This document shows positions 1-6,721 of a stretch of DNA of 8,881 nucleotides, in pieces. Each line of letters opens with the position of its first letter. The stretch's first letter is position 1. The stretch comes from an uncultured Trueperaceae bacterium (GTDB lineage: Bacteria; Deinococcota; Deinococci; Deinococcales; Trueperaceae): positions 1-8,881 of the forward strand of contig CALDPK010000088.1 in the NCBI GenBank assembly GCA_937911855.1, written 5' to 3'. The notes beneath the pieces were generated by a model, which saw only the letters and a program-made list of their open reading frames with translations, searched no databases and was not told the DNA's origin. The position numbers were made by a program, and so were the translations under genes.

Positions 1-243
1 ACGCCGCTGCTTGAACGCGAAGAGCTCGGCGCCATGGGCTACGCGCTCGTGCTCTACGCGAACGCCGGCCTGCAGGCAGCCATCCGCGCCCTGCAGCAGG
101 TGTACGCCCATCTGAAGGAGCATGGTGACATTGAGGCAATCAGGGACCAGCTGGCCGACTTCGGTGAGCGCCAGCAGGTGATCCGCAAAGACCGGTTTGA
201 CGAACTGGAACGCAAGTACACGACGACTGGAGAGAGTAATTGA
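1..243 (+). CDS. prpB: 2-methylisocitrate lyase, C-terminal 80 residues (5' end outside window)
   Basis: The reading frame is open from base 1 to TGA at 241-243 and gives the last 80 residues of an isocitrate lyase/PEP mutase superfamily protein. The segment starting [14 protein letters not shown], followed by [20 protein letters not shown], is the usual C-terminal helix region of PrpB-type lyases, just after the TIM-barrel core. The catalytic Cys and metal-binding residues lie upstream of the window. The family cleaves (2R,3S)-2-methylisocitrate to pyruvate and succinate in the cytoplasm, the last step of the methylcitrate cycle. The stop overlaps the TTG start of prpD, and prpC follows, which favours methylisocitrate lyase over glyoxylate-cycle isocitrate lyase or a PEP mutase. 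Only the C-terminus is seen, so substrate specificity rests on the neighbours. The ATG at 34 is internal and not the start. Confidence 0.86.
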   Translation, partial: TPLLEREELGAMGYALVLYANAGLQAAIRALQQVYAHLKEHGDIEAIRDQLADFGERQQVIRKDRFDELERKYTTTGESN

Positions 244-1742
244 AACTGCATACCGTAAGGACCTACAAGTCGGCCGAAAGGCTTGAACGCACCGACGAAC
301 TCGCCTGGAAAATGGCCGAGGTTGCCGCCAGGCATGTGGAGGAGTCGGACGCAGTCATCGACATGATCGGCAACCGCATCGTCGACAACGCCGCGGTGGC
401 AGTCGCATCGCTGGCCCGGCAGCCGGTCGTCAGCGCCCGCGGTCAGGCTGAAGCGCACCCGTACACACCCGGTGCCACCGTCTTCGGCCTGCCCAACAAC
501 CGGCGCTTCTCACCCGAATGGGCCGCCTGGGCCAACGGCGTCGCCGTCCGGGAACTCGACTACCACGACACGTTCCTGGCCGCTGATTACTCGCACCCAG
601 CCGACAACATCCCGGCGGTACTCGCCGTTGCCCAGCACCGGGGCCTCGACGGCCGTGACCTGCTGCGCGGCATCAACTCCGCCTACGAACTGCACGTTGC
701 CCTCGTCAAGGGAATCTGCCTGCACGAGCACAAGATCGACCACATCGCGCACCTCGGGCCAGCGGCCGCAGCCGGTATAGCAGCCATGCTCGACCAGCCG
801 ACCGAGATCATCTACCAGGCCATCCAGCAGGCGCTGCACGTGACGACCACCACCCGCCAGAGCCGCAAAGGCGAGATCTCCAGCTGGAAAGCGTACGCCC
901 CGGCGTTCGCCGGCAAGATGGCCATCGAAGCTGTCGACCGCGTCATGCGCGGCGAAGGTGCCCCGTCCCCGATCTACGAGGGCGAGGACGGCGTGATCGC
1001 CCGGCTGCTCAACGGTCCGCTGGCCGAGTACACGGTGCCTCTGCCCGAAGCCGGTGAGGAACGCCGCGCCATCATGGAAACCTACACCAAGGAGCACTCC
1101 GCCGAATACCAGAGCCAGGCGCTCATCGACCTGGCCCGGCGCATGCGCGCCTCCCTGCCCGAAGGCAAGGAGATCAGCGACGTTCATATCCAGACAAGCC
1201 ACCACACCCACTTCGTCATCGGTACCGGTGCCAACGACCCGCAGAAGATGGACCCCACCGCGTCACGCGAGACGCTCGACCATTCGATCATGTACATCTT
1301 CGCGGTCGCCCTGCAGGACGGTGAATGGCACCACGTGCGCTCCTACGCACCGGAACGCGCCGGCAGGCCCGACACCGTCGCCCTGTGGCACAAGGTCCGC
1401 ACCAGCGAAGACCCCGAATGGACCAACCGCTACCATTCGACCGACCCCAACGTGAAGGCGTTCGGCGGGCGGGTGACCATCACCTTCGATGACGGCAGCA
1501 CGCTCGAGGACGAGATCGCCGTTGCAGACGCCCACCCGCTGGGTGCCCGGCCGTTCAAGCGCGAGCAGTACTTCGACAAGTTCCGCATGCTGAGCGAAGG
1601 CATCGTCGCGCAGGATGAGCAGGACCGTTTCCTGGAACTGGTCGGTCGCCTGCCGGAACTGTCCGCAGAAGAAGTGCGCGCGCTGGACGTGGTTGTCGAC
1701 GCCTCCAGGCTGGGTGATCCCGGCCCCAAGGGGCTGTTCTGA
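240..1742 (+). CDS. prpD: 2-methylcitrate dehydratase PrpD (MmgE/PrpD family)
   Basis: A 500-residue protein of normal PrpD length. The family dehydrates 2-methylcitrate to 2-methyl-cis-aconitate (some members also hydrate it on to 2-methylisocitrate) without an iron-sulfur cluster, in the cytoplasm. Recognisable PrpD segments are [10 protein letters not shown] near residues 103-112, [14 protein letters not shown] near 171-184, [20 protein letters not shown] near 206-225 and [18 protein letters not shown] near 236-253, followed by [12 protein letters not shown]. The Arg/Lys/Gly-Glu-Ile-Ser-Ser-Trp-Lys block is strongly conserved in true PrpD and separates it from looser MmgE paralogues. The start is TTG at 240, chosen because [11 protein letters not shown] aligns with the usual N-terminus and GGAG (229-232) lies 7 bases upstream. 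This TTG overlaps the prpB stop by four bases (TTGA), implying translational coupling. No truncation or frameshift is seen. Confidence 0.95.
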   Translation: MKLHTVRTYKSAERLERTDELAWKMAEVAARHVEESDAVIDMIGNRIVDNAAVAVASLARQPVVSARGQAEAHPYTPGATVFGLPNNRRFSPEWAAWANGVAVRELDYHDTFLAADYSHPADNIPAVLAVAQHRGLDGRDLLRGINSAYELHVALVKGICLHEHKIDHIAHLGPAAAAGIAAMLDQPTEIIYQAIQQALHVTTTTRQSRKGEISSWKAYAPAFAGKMAIEAVDRVMRGEGAPSPIYEGEDGVIARLLNGPLAEYTVPLPEAGEERRAIMETYTKEHSAEYQSQALIDLARRMRASLPEGKEISDVHIQTSHHTHFVIGTGANDPQKMDPTASRETLDHSIMYIFAVALQDGEWHHVRSYAPERAGRPDTVALWHKVRTSEDPEWTNRYHSTDPNVKAFGGRVTITFDDGSTLEDEIAVADAHPLGARPFKREQYFDKFRMLSEGIVAQDEQDRFLELVGRLPELSAEEVRALDVVVDASRLGDPGPKGLF

Positions 1743-2851
1743 TGTCCGGGGAACCGGTTTACAAAGGACTTGCGGGCGTGGTCGTCGACCACACGGCAGT
1801 GTCCAAGGTCATGCCCGAGACCAACTCCCTGACCTACCGCGGCTACCCCGTCCAGGACCTGGCCGCGAAGAAGAGCTTCGAGGAGGTCGCTTTCCTTCTG
1901 CTGAACGGCGAACTGCCGGACGCAGTGCAGCTTGAGGCGTTCAGCAGGGAGGAGCGTGCCGCGCGGCCGCTGCCCACCCAGGTGAGCAGGCTGCTTGAGC
2001 TGCTGCCAGTGCATGCCCATCCGATGGACACCGTCCGGACGGCGATGAGCCTGCTGGGCGCAACTGACCTGGTCGTCAGGCCCGACGCCAGCCAGCTGGA
2101 GCAGGCCGTGTTCCTGCTGGGCAAGATGCCGACCGTCGTGGCCGCCGATTTCCGGCGCCGCAACGGTCAGGCGGCAATCGAACCTGACCTGTCGCTGAGC
2201 TTCGCTGACAACTTCTTCCACATGTGCTTCGGCCAGGTACCGGCGCCGGAGATCGTGCGGGCGTTCGAAGTTTCACTCGTCCTGTACGCCGAGCACAGCT
2301 TCAACGCCTCCACCTTCACAGCGCGCGTGGTCACCTCGACCATGGCTGACCTGTACAGCGCCTGCACAGCCGCAGTCGGCGCGCTGAAAGGCCCACTGCA
2401 CGGCGGTGCCAACGAGGCAGTCATGCACATGATGCTCGAGATCGGCGATCCTGCCGTGGCCGCTGACTGGCTGCGCGAGCGGCTCGCCAGGCGCGAGAAG
2501 GTCATGGGTTTCGGTCACCGGGTGTACAAGCAGGGCGACAGCCGCGTGCCGACCATGAAAGCAGCGCTGAAGCAGGTTGCAGAAGCCACCGGCGGCCAGA
2601 AATGGCTCACCATGTACGGCGAACTCGAGAACGTCATGGTCAGCGAGAAGGGAATCCACCCCAACCTGGACTTCCCGGCCGGCCCGGCGTACTACCTGAT
2701 GGGCTTCGACATCCCGATGTTCACGCCGATGTTCGTCATGAGCCGCATCACCGGCTGGTCCGCACACGTCATGGAGCAGGCGGCCAGCAACGCGCTGATC
2801 CGTCCGCTGTCCAGCTACACGGGAGTTGCGCAGCGACCGGTGCCTGACTGA
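1742..2851 (+). CDS. prpC: 2-methylcitrate synthase / citrate synthase family PrpC
   Basis: A 369-residue type II-like citrate synthase of the short form typical of PrpC and Gram-positive or archaeal citrate synthases. It condenses propionyl-CoA (or acetyl-CoA) with oxaloacetate. The catalytic triad is visible: His220 in GPLHGGANEAVM, His259 in VMGFGHRVYK and Asp310 in HPNLDFPAGP. His185 (LYAEHSFNAS), Arg335 (MSRITGW) and Arg354 (NALIRPLSSY) are the expected oxaloacetate ligands. The ATG shares its first base with the prpD stop (TGATG), with AAGGGG at 1728-1733 as the ribosome binding site. Sequence alone does not separate methylcitrate synthase from citrate synthase well; the prpB-prpD context makes the methylcitrate role much more likely, though some activity with acetyl-CoA is common in the family. 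It is the last gene of the operon before a hairpin. Confidence 0.93.
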   Translation: MSGEPVYKGLAGVVVDHTAVSKVMPETNSLTYRGYPVQDLAAKKSFEEVAFLLLNGELPDAVQLEAFSREERAARPLPTQVSRLLELLPVHAHPMDTVRTAMSLLGATDLVVRPDASQLEQAVFLLGKMPTVVAADFRRRNGQAAIEPDLSLSFADNFFHMCFGQVPAPEIVRAFEVSLVLYAEHSFNASTFTARVVTSTMADLYSACTAAVGALKGPLHGGANEAVMHMMLEIGDPAVAADWLRERLARREKVMGFGHRVYKQGDSRVPTMKAALKQVAEATGGQKWLTMYGELENVMVSEKGIHPNLDFPAGPAYYLMGFDIPMFTPMFVMSRITGWSAHVMEQAASNALIRPLSSYTGVAQRPVPD

Positions 2852-2879
2852 GGGCAGAAAGCACACCAGAGCAAAACGA

Positions 2880-2917
2880 AAAGGTCCTCGACCGAAGATA
2901 GCCGGCCGGGGACCTTT
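2880..2917. terminator. Likely bidirectional intrinsic terminator between convergent operons
   Basis: AAAGGTCCTCG (2880-2890) pairs with CGGGGACCTTT (2907-2917): 11 pairs including one T-G wobble, with a 16-base loop that itself holds CCG/CGG complementarity. It sits in the 81-bp gap between the prpC stop and the stop of the convergent permease gene. Read on the minus strand, the stem is followed by TTTTCGTTTT, a good U-tract. On the plus strand only TTT follows, so termination of the prp transcript may be weaker. Confidence 0.8.
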
Positions 2918-2932
2918 GGTATGGGATCGAAA

Positions 2933-3811
2933 TCAGATCCGCCGCAGGGTACCCAGACTCCATACCGCCACGGCGATCGCAACGACCGGCAGCAGCGAGA
3001 CGACCAGCAGGCCGATGGTCGGGTCGAGCTGACCGTAGCGGAGCAGGACGCGCCGGATCATGTCCAGGTAGTAGCTGACCGGGTTGGCATACACGAGCCA
3101 CTGGATCCAGACGGGCAGCTGCACAACCCAGCCGCCGCCGAGCGTGTTCACGCCCAGCTGCCGGAGCTCGCGGCGCAGGTTCGCCGGGATGTCCAGGAAG
3201 CCCACGCCGCCTATGACGCCGCGCAGCGGGAATATGGAACCGCTCAGGAAGTACAGCGGCATGATCAGGCCGTTAGAGACGGCGCCGAACGATTCGAAGC
3301 TCTTTAAGCGCGTGGCGATGAAGATGCCCGTGGCGGTCATCACCAGGCCCAGTGCGAACATGAGCAGCCACACCAGCAGCAATTTTGTGATGGTGAACTG
3401 AACGCCCAGGTAAGGCGCTATCAGCAGCGGGATGCTGCCAAGCAGCGTCGCGATGGTGGCGCCGCCCAGCAGTTTCCCGAGGGTGAACGGCAGCAGGGGA
3501 GCGGGGGAGACGAGTATCTCGCGCAGCAGGCCGGTATGCCTGTCCCAGACGAGCGCCATGGCCACGTGCAATGCCGCGAACATGACGTTCAGCACAACCA
3601 CGCCGGGCAGGACGTACTCAGCGTAGGAGTAGCCGTCGATCTCGCGCAGGGCGGCGCCCAGGCCGAAGCCCAGGACGATCAGCCACAGGATGGTGCGCGA
3701 AATGGCGCTGAAAACCTGCGAGCGGTCGCGGACCAGGCGGAGCATTTCCCGCTGCCAGATGACGCCGATGATGCGCAGGTTATACGCCAAGCCGCCGAGC
3801 TTGGGCTGCAT
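2933..3811 (-). CDS. ABC-2 type transporter permease, PedC-like (PQQ/lanthanide-associated set)
   Basis: A 292-residue inner-membrane protein with the ABC-2 fold. An amphipathic N-terminus (IWQREMLRLVRDRSQVFSA) leads into about six hydrophobic segments: near residues 40-55, 67-88, 115-136, 143-166, 177-196 and 264-286. Family landmarks are YAEYVLPGVVVLNVMFAA (64-81), RHTGLLREILVSPAP (91-105) and PLYFLSGSIFPL (185-196), then YANPVSYYLDMIRR (241-254). It would pair with the ATPase encoded just upstream; the ATG at 3811 lies two bases after that gene's stop. A GTG at 3817 is an alternative start. The open frame continues upstream to 4012, but those 67 residues are Arg/Pro-rich shadow of the ATPase gene. 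An extra stretch near residues 197-235, between the FPL motif and the NPVSY motif, is longer than usual for DrrB/NodJ-like relatives. Transport direction cannot be read from sequence. Confidence 0.9.
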   Translation of the reverse strand: MQPKLGGLAYNLRIIGVIWQREMLRLVRDRSQVFSAISRTILWLIVLGFGLGAALREIDGYSYAEYVLPGVVVLNVMFAALHVAMALVWDRHTGLLREILVSPAPLLPFTLGKLLGGATIATLLGSIPLLIAPYLGVQFTITKLLLVWLLMFALGLVMTATGIFIATRLKSFESFGAVSNGLIMPLYFLSGSIFPLRGVIGGVGFLDIPANLRRELRQLGVNTLGGGWVVQLPVWIQWLVYANPVSYYLDMIRRVLLRYGQLDPTIGLLVVSLLPVVAIAVAVWSLGTLRRI

Positions 3812-3813
3812 GC

Positions 3814-4608
3814 TCACCGGTATCCGCGCGGCGTCTGGTCGAGGCTCGCGCGGTCGAGCGGTGTGTTGACGGGGCCGATACCCCGGCCGGTGAGGGTGAA
3901 GAACACGTCCTCGAGGTCGCCATCCTGCTCGCCCAGAACTTCGGAGAGCAGGTTGGCGGGCGTGTCCAGGGCGGCCAGCTTGCCGCCGTCGATAATGCCG
4001 ACGCGGTCGCACACTTCGGCTTCAGGAAGATAATGGGTGGTCATGACAATAGTCAGCCCGCGGTCACGCAGGTCGTGGATGCGGACCCACAGGTCACGGC
4101 GTGCCTGGGCGTCGAGGCCCACGGTCGGTTCGTCCATGAACAGGACGCCGGGTTCGTGCATGAGGGTGCGGGCCAGTTCCAGGCGGCGTTTCATGCCGCC
4201 GGACATCGAGCCTGCCGGTCGCTTCGCGTAATCGCTCAGACCGGCCCAGTCGAGTGCGGCTTCGCAGGCTTTCTTCAGCTGCTGGCCGGCCATGCCGTAA
4301 AGGATTCCGTGGATGCGCAGGTTCTCGAGCGCGGTCAGGCGGCCGTCCAGGGCGGGTGTCTGGAACACCATGCCGAGCGCTCCGCGCGCCTGCCTGGCTT
4401 GCCTGACGGTGTCGAAACCCATGATGGCGGCCGAACCTGAGTCCGGCCGCGCCATGGTGGTGAGCATGTGCAGGGTGGTGGTCTTGCCGGCCCCGTTAGG
4501 ACCGAGCAGTGCGAGCCATTCGCCCTGCGCCACGGTGAAGCTCACCCCGTCCACGGCCTTCTTGCGACCGTAGGAGTAACTGAGCTGGTGAGCTTCAACC
4601 GCGTTCAT
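3814..4608 (-). CDS. ABC transporter ATP-binding protein, PedB-like
   Basis: A 264-residue cytoplasmic ATPase that would power the permease encoded next. All motifs are intact: Walker A GPNGAGKTT (36-44), Q-loop Gln83 in MVFQTPALD, signature MSGGMKRRLELA (135-146), Walker B VLFMDEP (155-161) with the catalytic Glu160, and H-loop His192 in MTTHYLPEAE. The DrrA/CcmA-like spacing and Arg-rich signature are typical of ATPases serving ABC-2 permeases. After residue 225 there is a tail of about 40 residues (GEQDGDLEDVFFTLTGRGIG onward). Its D-L-E-D-V-F-F-T-L-T-G segment is the usual C-terminal element of this subgroup. The ATG at 4608 follows the stop of the acidic protein gene by 7 bases; no strong ribosome binding site is visible, so translation may depend on coupling. 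Confidence 0.95.
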   Translation of the reverse strand: MNAVEAHQLSYSYGRKKAVDGVSFTVAQGEWLALLGPNGAGKTTTLHMLTTMARPDSGSAAIMGFDTVRQARQARGALGMVFQTPALDGRLTALENLRIHGILYGMAGQQLKKACEAALDWAGLSDYAKRPAGSMSGGMKRRLELARTLMHEPGVLFMDEPTVGLDAQARRDLWVRIHDLRDRGLTIVMTTHYLPEAEVCDRVGIIDGGKLAALDTPANLLSEVLGEQDGDLEDVFFTLTGRGIGPVNTPLDRASLDQTPRGYR

Positions 4609-4615
4609 CAGTGAA

Positions 4616-5644
4616 TCAGCCGCCGAGCAGGCCGCGTGCTGCGGTCAGGTTCTCGAGCAGACTGGTGCAAATGTCGGCCGAGCCGTCCTGGTCCATTACT
4701 GCAGCGTAATCATCCTGGATGGCTTCCTGCAGGTCCGGGTCGAACAGGTTCAGCATGCGCGGCAGGTTCTCGTCGTAGAAGTAGTACGACTGTGCGAGGA
4801 CTTCGCCGCCCATGAGGGTGTCGCCCGCGCCGTACAGTTCGCAGGCCTGGATGGCCAGTTCGTCGATGTGGACGACGAGCGGCGCCAAGTCGCGCTGGGC
4901 GTACAGGGTCGCGTCAGTGATGCTCTCCAGGTAGCTGGCGATGCGGTGGGCAGGTGCCTCACCGGCTTCAGCGTCCATCAGGTGGAAGTTCTCGGGCGGC
5001 AGATGGCTGGCGTACAGCTCGGTTGCCATGTAGTCGAGCGAATCGCGGACTTCGAACGCCTGCGTTTCGGTTGCGAACGGTTCGAGTTTCTCCCACAGTT
5101 CATAGCTGCGCTCAAGGGCCACGTAGCCGATGACGAAGTCAGCGAGTTCGTCGTCGAAGATCTCTTCCCAGCCTTCTGCAACGCCACCGTCGTCAAGCAT
5201 CAGGCGGTAGAGCACGACGCCCAGGTTGACGGGATCTTCGTTGAAGTCTGCGGGCAGCAGCAGGCTTTCGGCCTGCTCTACGAGCACGCGGGCTTCGGTG
5301 ACCAGGTCGGTATAGTCTTCGCCTTCCTCTACTGCTTCTTCAATCTCGTCGAAAAGCTCGCTCAGGCGGCCGTAGACCTCCGGATCTGCAGCACTCAGGC
5401 TGCCCTGGATCGCGACGAGCGATTCGGTCAGGCCTTCGGCTGCTTCCTCGTAAACTTCTTCGTCGTCAACGGTGATGTTGGTGAGTACGTCGAAGCGGAT
5501 CTCCATGGCGCGCAGCGCGTAGTTGTGGGCGTGCGGCGCGGGATTGTCATAGAACGGGTTGTGGGTGTAGTTCTGGGCCAGGGCGCCACCGATGAGGCCG
5601 GTTGCTGCCACGGCGAGGGCGATGTTACGCAGCTGTTTAATCAT
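4616..5644 (-). CDS. Secreted, extremely acidic alpha-helical protein of unknown family, encoded inside the ABC operon
   Basis: I do not recognise the family. The 342-residue product begins MIKQLRNIALAVAATGLIGG and ends its signal peptide at ALAQ (about residue 24), so the mature chain should be periplasmic or exported. The mature part holds about 70 Asp/Glu but only about 12 Lys/Arg, with a single Lys (186). Three His lie near the mature N-terminus (28, 38, 40). Acidic clusters sit at 60-70 (DDEEVYEEAAE), 102-110, 151-169 and 311-324. The rest looks helical with many aromatic residues and two Cys (268, 326), which could form a disulfide. The ATG at 5644 overlaps the propeller stop by 8 bases and is preferred over TTG at 5662 because it gives a clean signal peptide. 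Distant likeness to imelysin, EfeO or FTR1-type periplasmic iron-binding helical domains is possible but not shown. Operon context suggests a metal- or substrate-binding helper for the transporter. Confidence 0.85.
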   Translation of the reverse strand: MIKQLRNIALAVAATGLIGGALAQNYTHNPFYDNPAPHAHNYALRAMEIRFDVLTNITVDDEEVYEEAAEGLTESLVAIQGSLSAADPEVYGRLSELFDEIEEAVEEGEDYTDLVTEARVLVEQAESLLLPADFNEDPVNLGVVLYRLMLDDGGVAEGWEEIFDDELADFVIGYVALERSYELWEKLEPFATETQAFEVRDSLDYMATELYASHLPPENFHLMDAEAGEAPAHRIASYLESITDATLYAQRDLAPLVVHIDELAIQACELYGAGDTLMGGEVLAQSYYFYDENLPRMLNLFDPDLQEAIQDDYAAVMDQDGSADICTSLLENLTAARGLLGG

Positions 5645-6674
5645 TGCTGGGTGCGACTCCAACTTCTACGGAATGCGGTCCACGGCCGGCTTCGATGTTG
5701 TCAACCACGCACAGGCACTCGGTGTCGATCACGCTGATCGAGTCCGAGAGGCCGTTGGCGGTGAAGACACGCTTGCCGTCGGGGGTGATCGAGATGCCCC
5801 AGGGGCGGCGTCCGACGTTTTCGGTGATGGTCTCGATCAGTTCATGGTCGGGGATGGAGATGACGTAAACGGCGTTGGTGCCGCCGCCTGCGACGTAGAG
5901 GCGATCGCCGTCGGGCGATACGGCCATCTCGACGGGACGGGAGTCCAGGCCGAGTGAGACGGTGTCGACGACTTCCTGCAGTTCGGTGTCGATGACGCTG
6001 ACGGTGCCGCCGATTTCAGCGGAGACGTACGCCCAGGCGCCATCGGGCGAGAACTGCACTTCACGGGGGCGGTTGCCGACGAGCAGGTGCTTGACGACTT
6101 CCTGGTTCTCGATGTCGAAGATGGTGGTGGTGTGGGTGGCTTCCGCGGATACGTAGACGTACTTGCTGTCCGGGCTGACGGCGACGCCTTCAGCTTCGAC
6201 GCCGACGCGGAAGGTGGCGATCTCCTCACCGGTGTCGGTGTAGTAGCCGCCGCCCATGGCGATTGCTTCAAGGGCTGCCCAAATCTGGCTGCCGTCGGGG
6301 CTTACGTAGAGGCGCTCGGGGTTGCCGCCGGCGCTGATCTCGATGATGACTTCGCCTGTGTCGACGTCGATGCCTACCAGTTTGTCTTCAGGTGTTTCGA
6401 GCACGGGGAAGAAGTCACTGACTGCCACCCAGATCGTCTTGCCATCCGGGCTGACGCCCATGCCGCGCGGACGGACTTCACCGGGACGGCCAGTGATGTC
6501 GATGTAGTCGATCTCCTCGTAGGTGGCGCCGTCCAGGACGGTAATGCCTGCGCCGTATTCGTTGGAGACGTAGATGCGGTAAGCATCCTCCTCCTGGGCC
6601 GAGGCCATGCCGAGCGCACCGATGGTGCCGGCGGCCGCCAGGGCGATGAGCTTGTTTCTGAAACCGTTCTTCAT
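5637..6674 (-). CDS. Secreted YVTN-type beta-propeller protein, PedA2-like (PQQ-dependent catabolism-associated)
   Basis: A 345-residue protein with a signal peptide (MKNGFRNKLIALAAAGTIGA, cleavage near SAQ at 25-27). It is followed by about seven repeats built on S-P-D-G-x-x-x-Y/W-V and V-x-V-I-D-T. SPDG or near copies fall near residues 75, 125, 167, 209, 253 and 298. Strong family blocks are GNRPREVQFSPDG and YVSAEIGGTVSVIDTELQEV near 200-235. The family occurs beside ABC transporters linked to PQQ alcohol dehydrogenases. It probably acts in the periplasm as a binding or scaffold subunit; no enzymatic residues are evident. The start at 6674 is fixed by AAGGAG (6681-6686), six bases upstream, and by the signal peptide; the longer frame from 6725 is rejected. 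A Cys-Leu-Cys pair (320-322) lies in the last blade. Confidence 0.92.
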   Translation of the reverse strand: MKNGFRNKLIALAAAGTIGALGMASAQEEDAYRIYVSNEYGAGITVLDGATYEEIDYIDITGRPGEVRPRGMGVSPDGKTIWVAVSDFFPVLETPEDKLVGIDVDTGEVIIEISAGGNPERLYVSPDGSQIWAALEAIAMGGGYYTDTGEEIATFRVGVEAEGVAVSPDSKYVYVSAEATHTTTIFDIENQEVVKHLLVGNRPREVQFSPDGAWAYVSAEIGGTVSVIDTELQEVVDTVSLGLDSRPVEMAVSPDGDRLYVAGGGTNAVYVISIPDHELIETITENVGRRPWGISITPDGKRVFTANGLSDSISVIDTECLCVVDNIEAGRGPHSVEVGVAPSND

Positions 6675-6680
6675 GCAGTA

Positions 6681-6686
6681 CTCCTT
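6681..6686 (-). promoter_or_regulatory. Ribosome binding site deciding the propeller start
   Basis: AAGGAG on the minus strand, six bases ahead of the ATG at 6674. It is the best Shine-Dalgarno match in the operon and supports this start over the upstream in-frame codon at 6725. Confidence 0.8.
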
Positions 6687-6721
6687 AACTTTTGACGCCG
6701 CTTTGGGATATGTGCGGTCAG

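Noticed and set aside
510..1211. 233-codon open frame on the minus strand
   Set aside because: Antisense shadow of prpD, whose conserved blocks cover the same bases.
1430..2221. 263-codon open frame on the minus strand across prpD and prpC
   Set aside because: It is the complement of two well-supported enzymes with intact catalytic motifs and shows no domain.
1742..2851. TCA-cycle citrate synthase GltA
   Set aside because: The short length and the overlapping prpB-prpD genes favour methylcitrate synthase; the sequence motifs alone do not exclude dual activity.
3812..4012. 67-residue N-terminal extension of the permease frame
   Set aside because: Arg/Pro-rich sequence fully overlapping the ATPase gene in another frame; the ATG at 3811 gives the usual ABC-2 N-terminus.
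4868..5737. 289-codon open frame on the plus strand
   Set aside because: Antisense to the acidic protein gene and the end of the propeller gene. The opposite strand has a signal peptide and operon-like overlaps, while this frame has no family features.
5637..6674. Repeated SPDG-coding segments as a DNA repeat array
   Set aside because: The periodicity comes from beta-propeller blades at protein level; the nucleotide copies are diverged.
6694..6719. Weak hairpin between the binding-protein and propeller genes
   Set aside because: GACCGC can pair with GCGG-C-GTC only with a bulge, and no U-tract follows, so neither a terminator nor an attenuator is supported.
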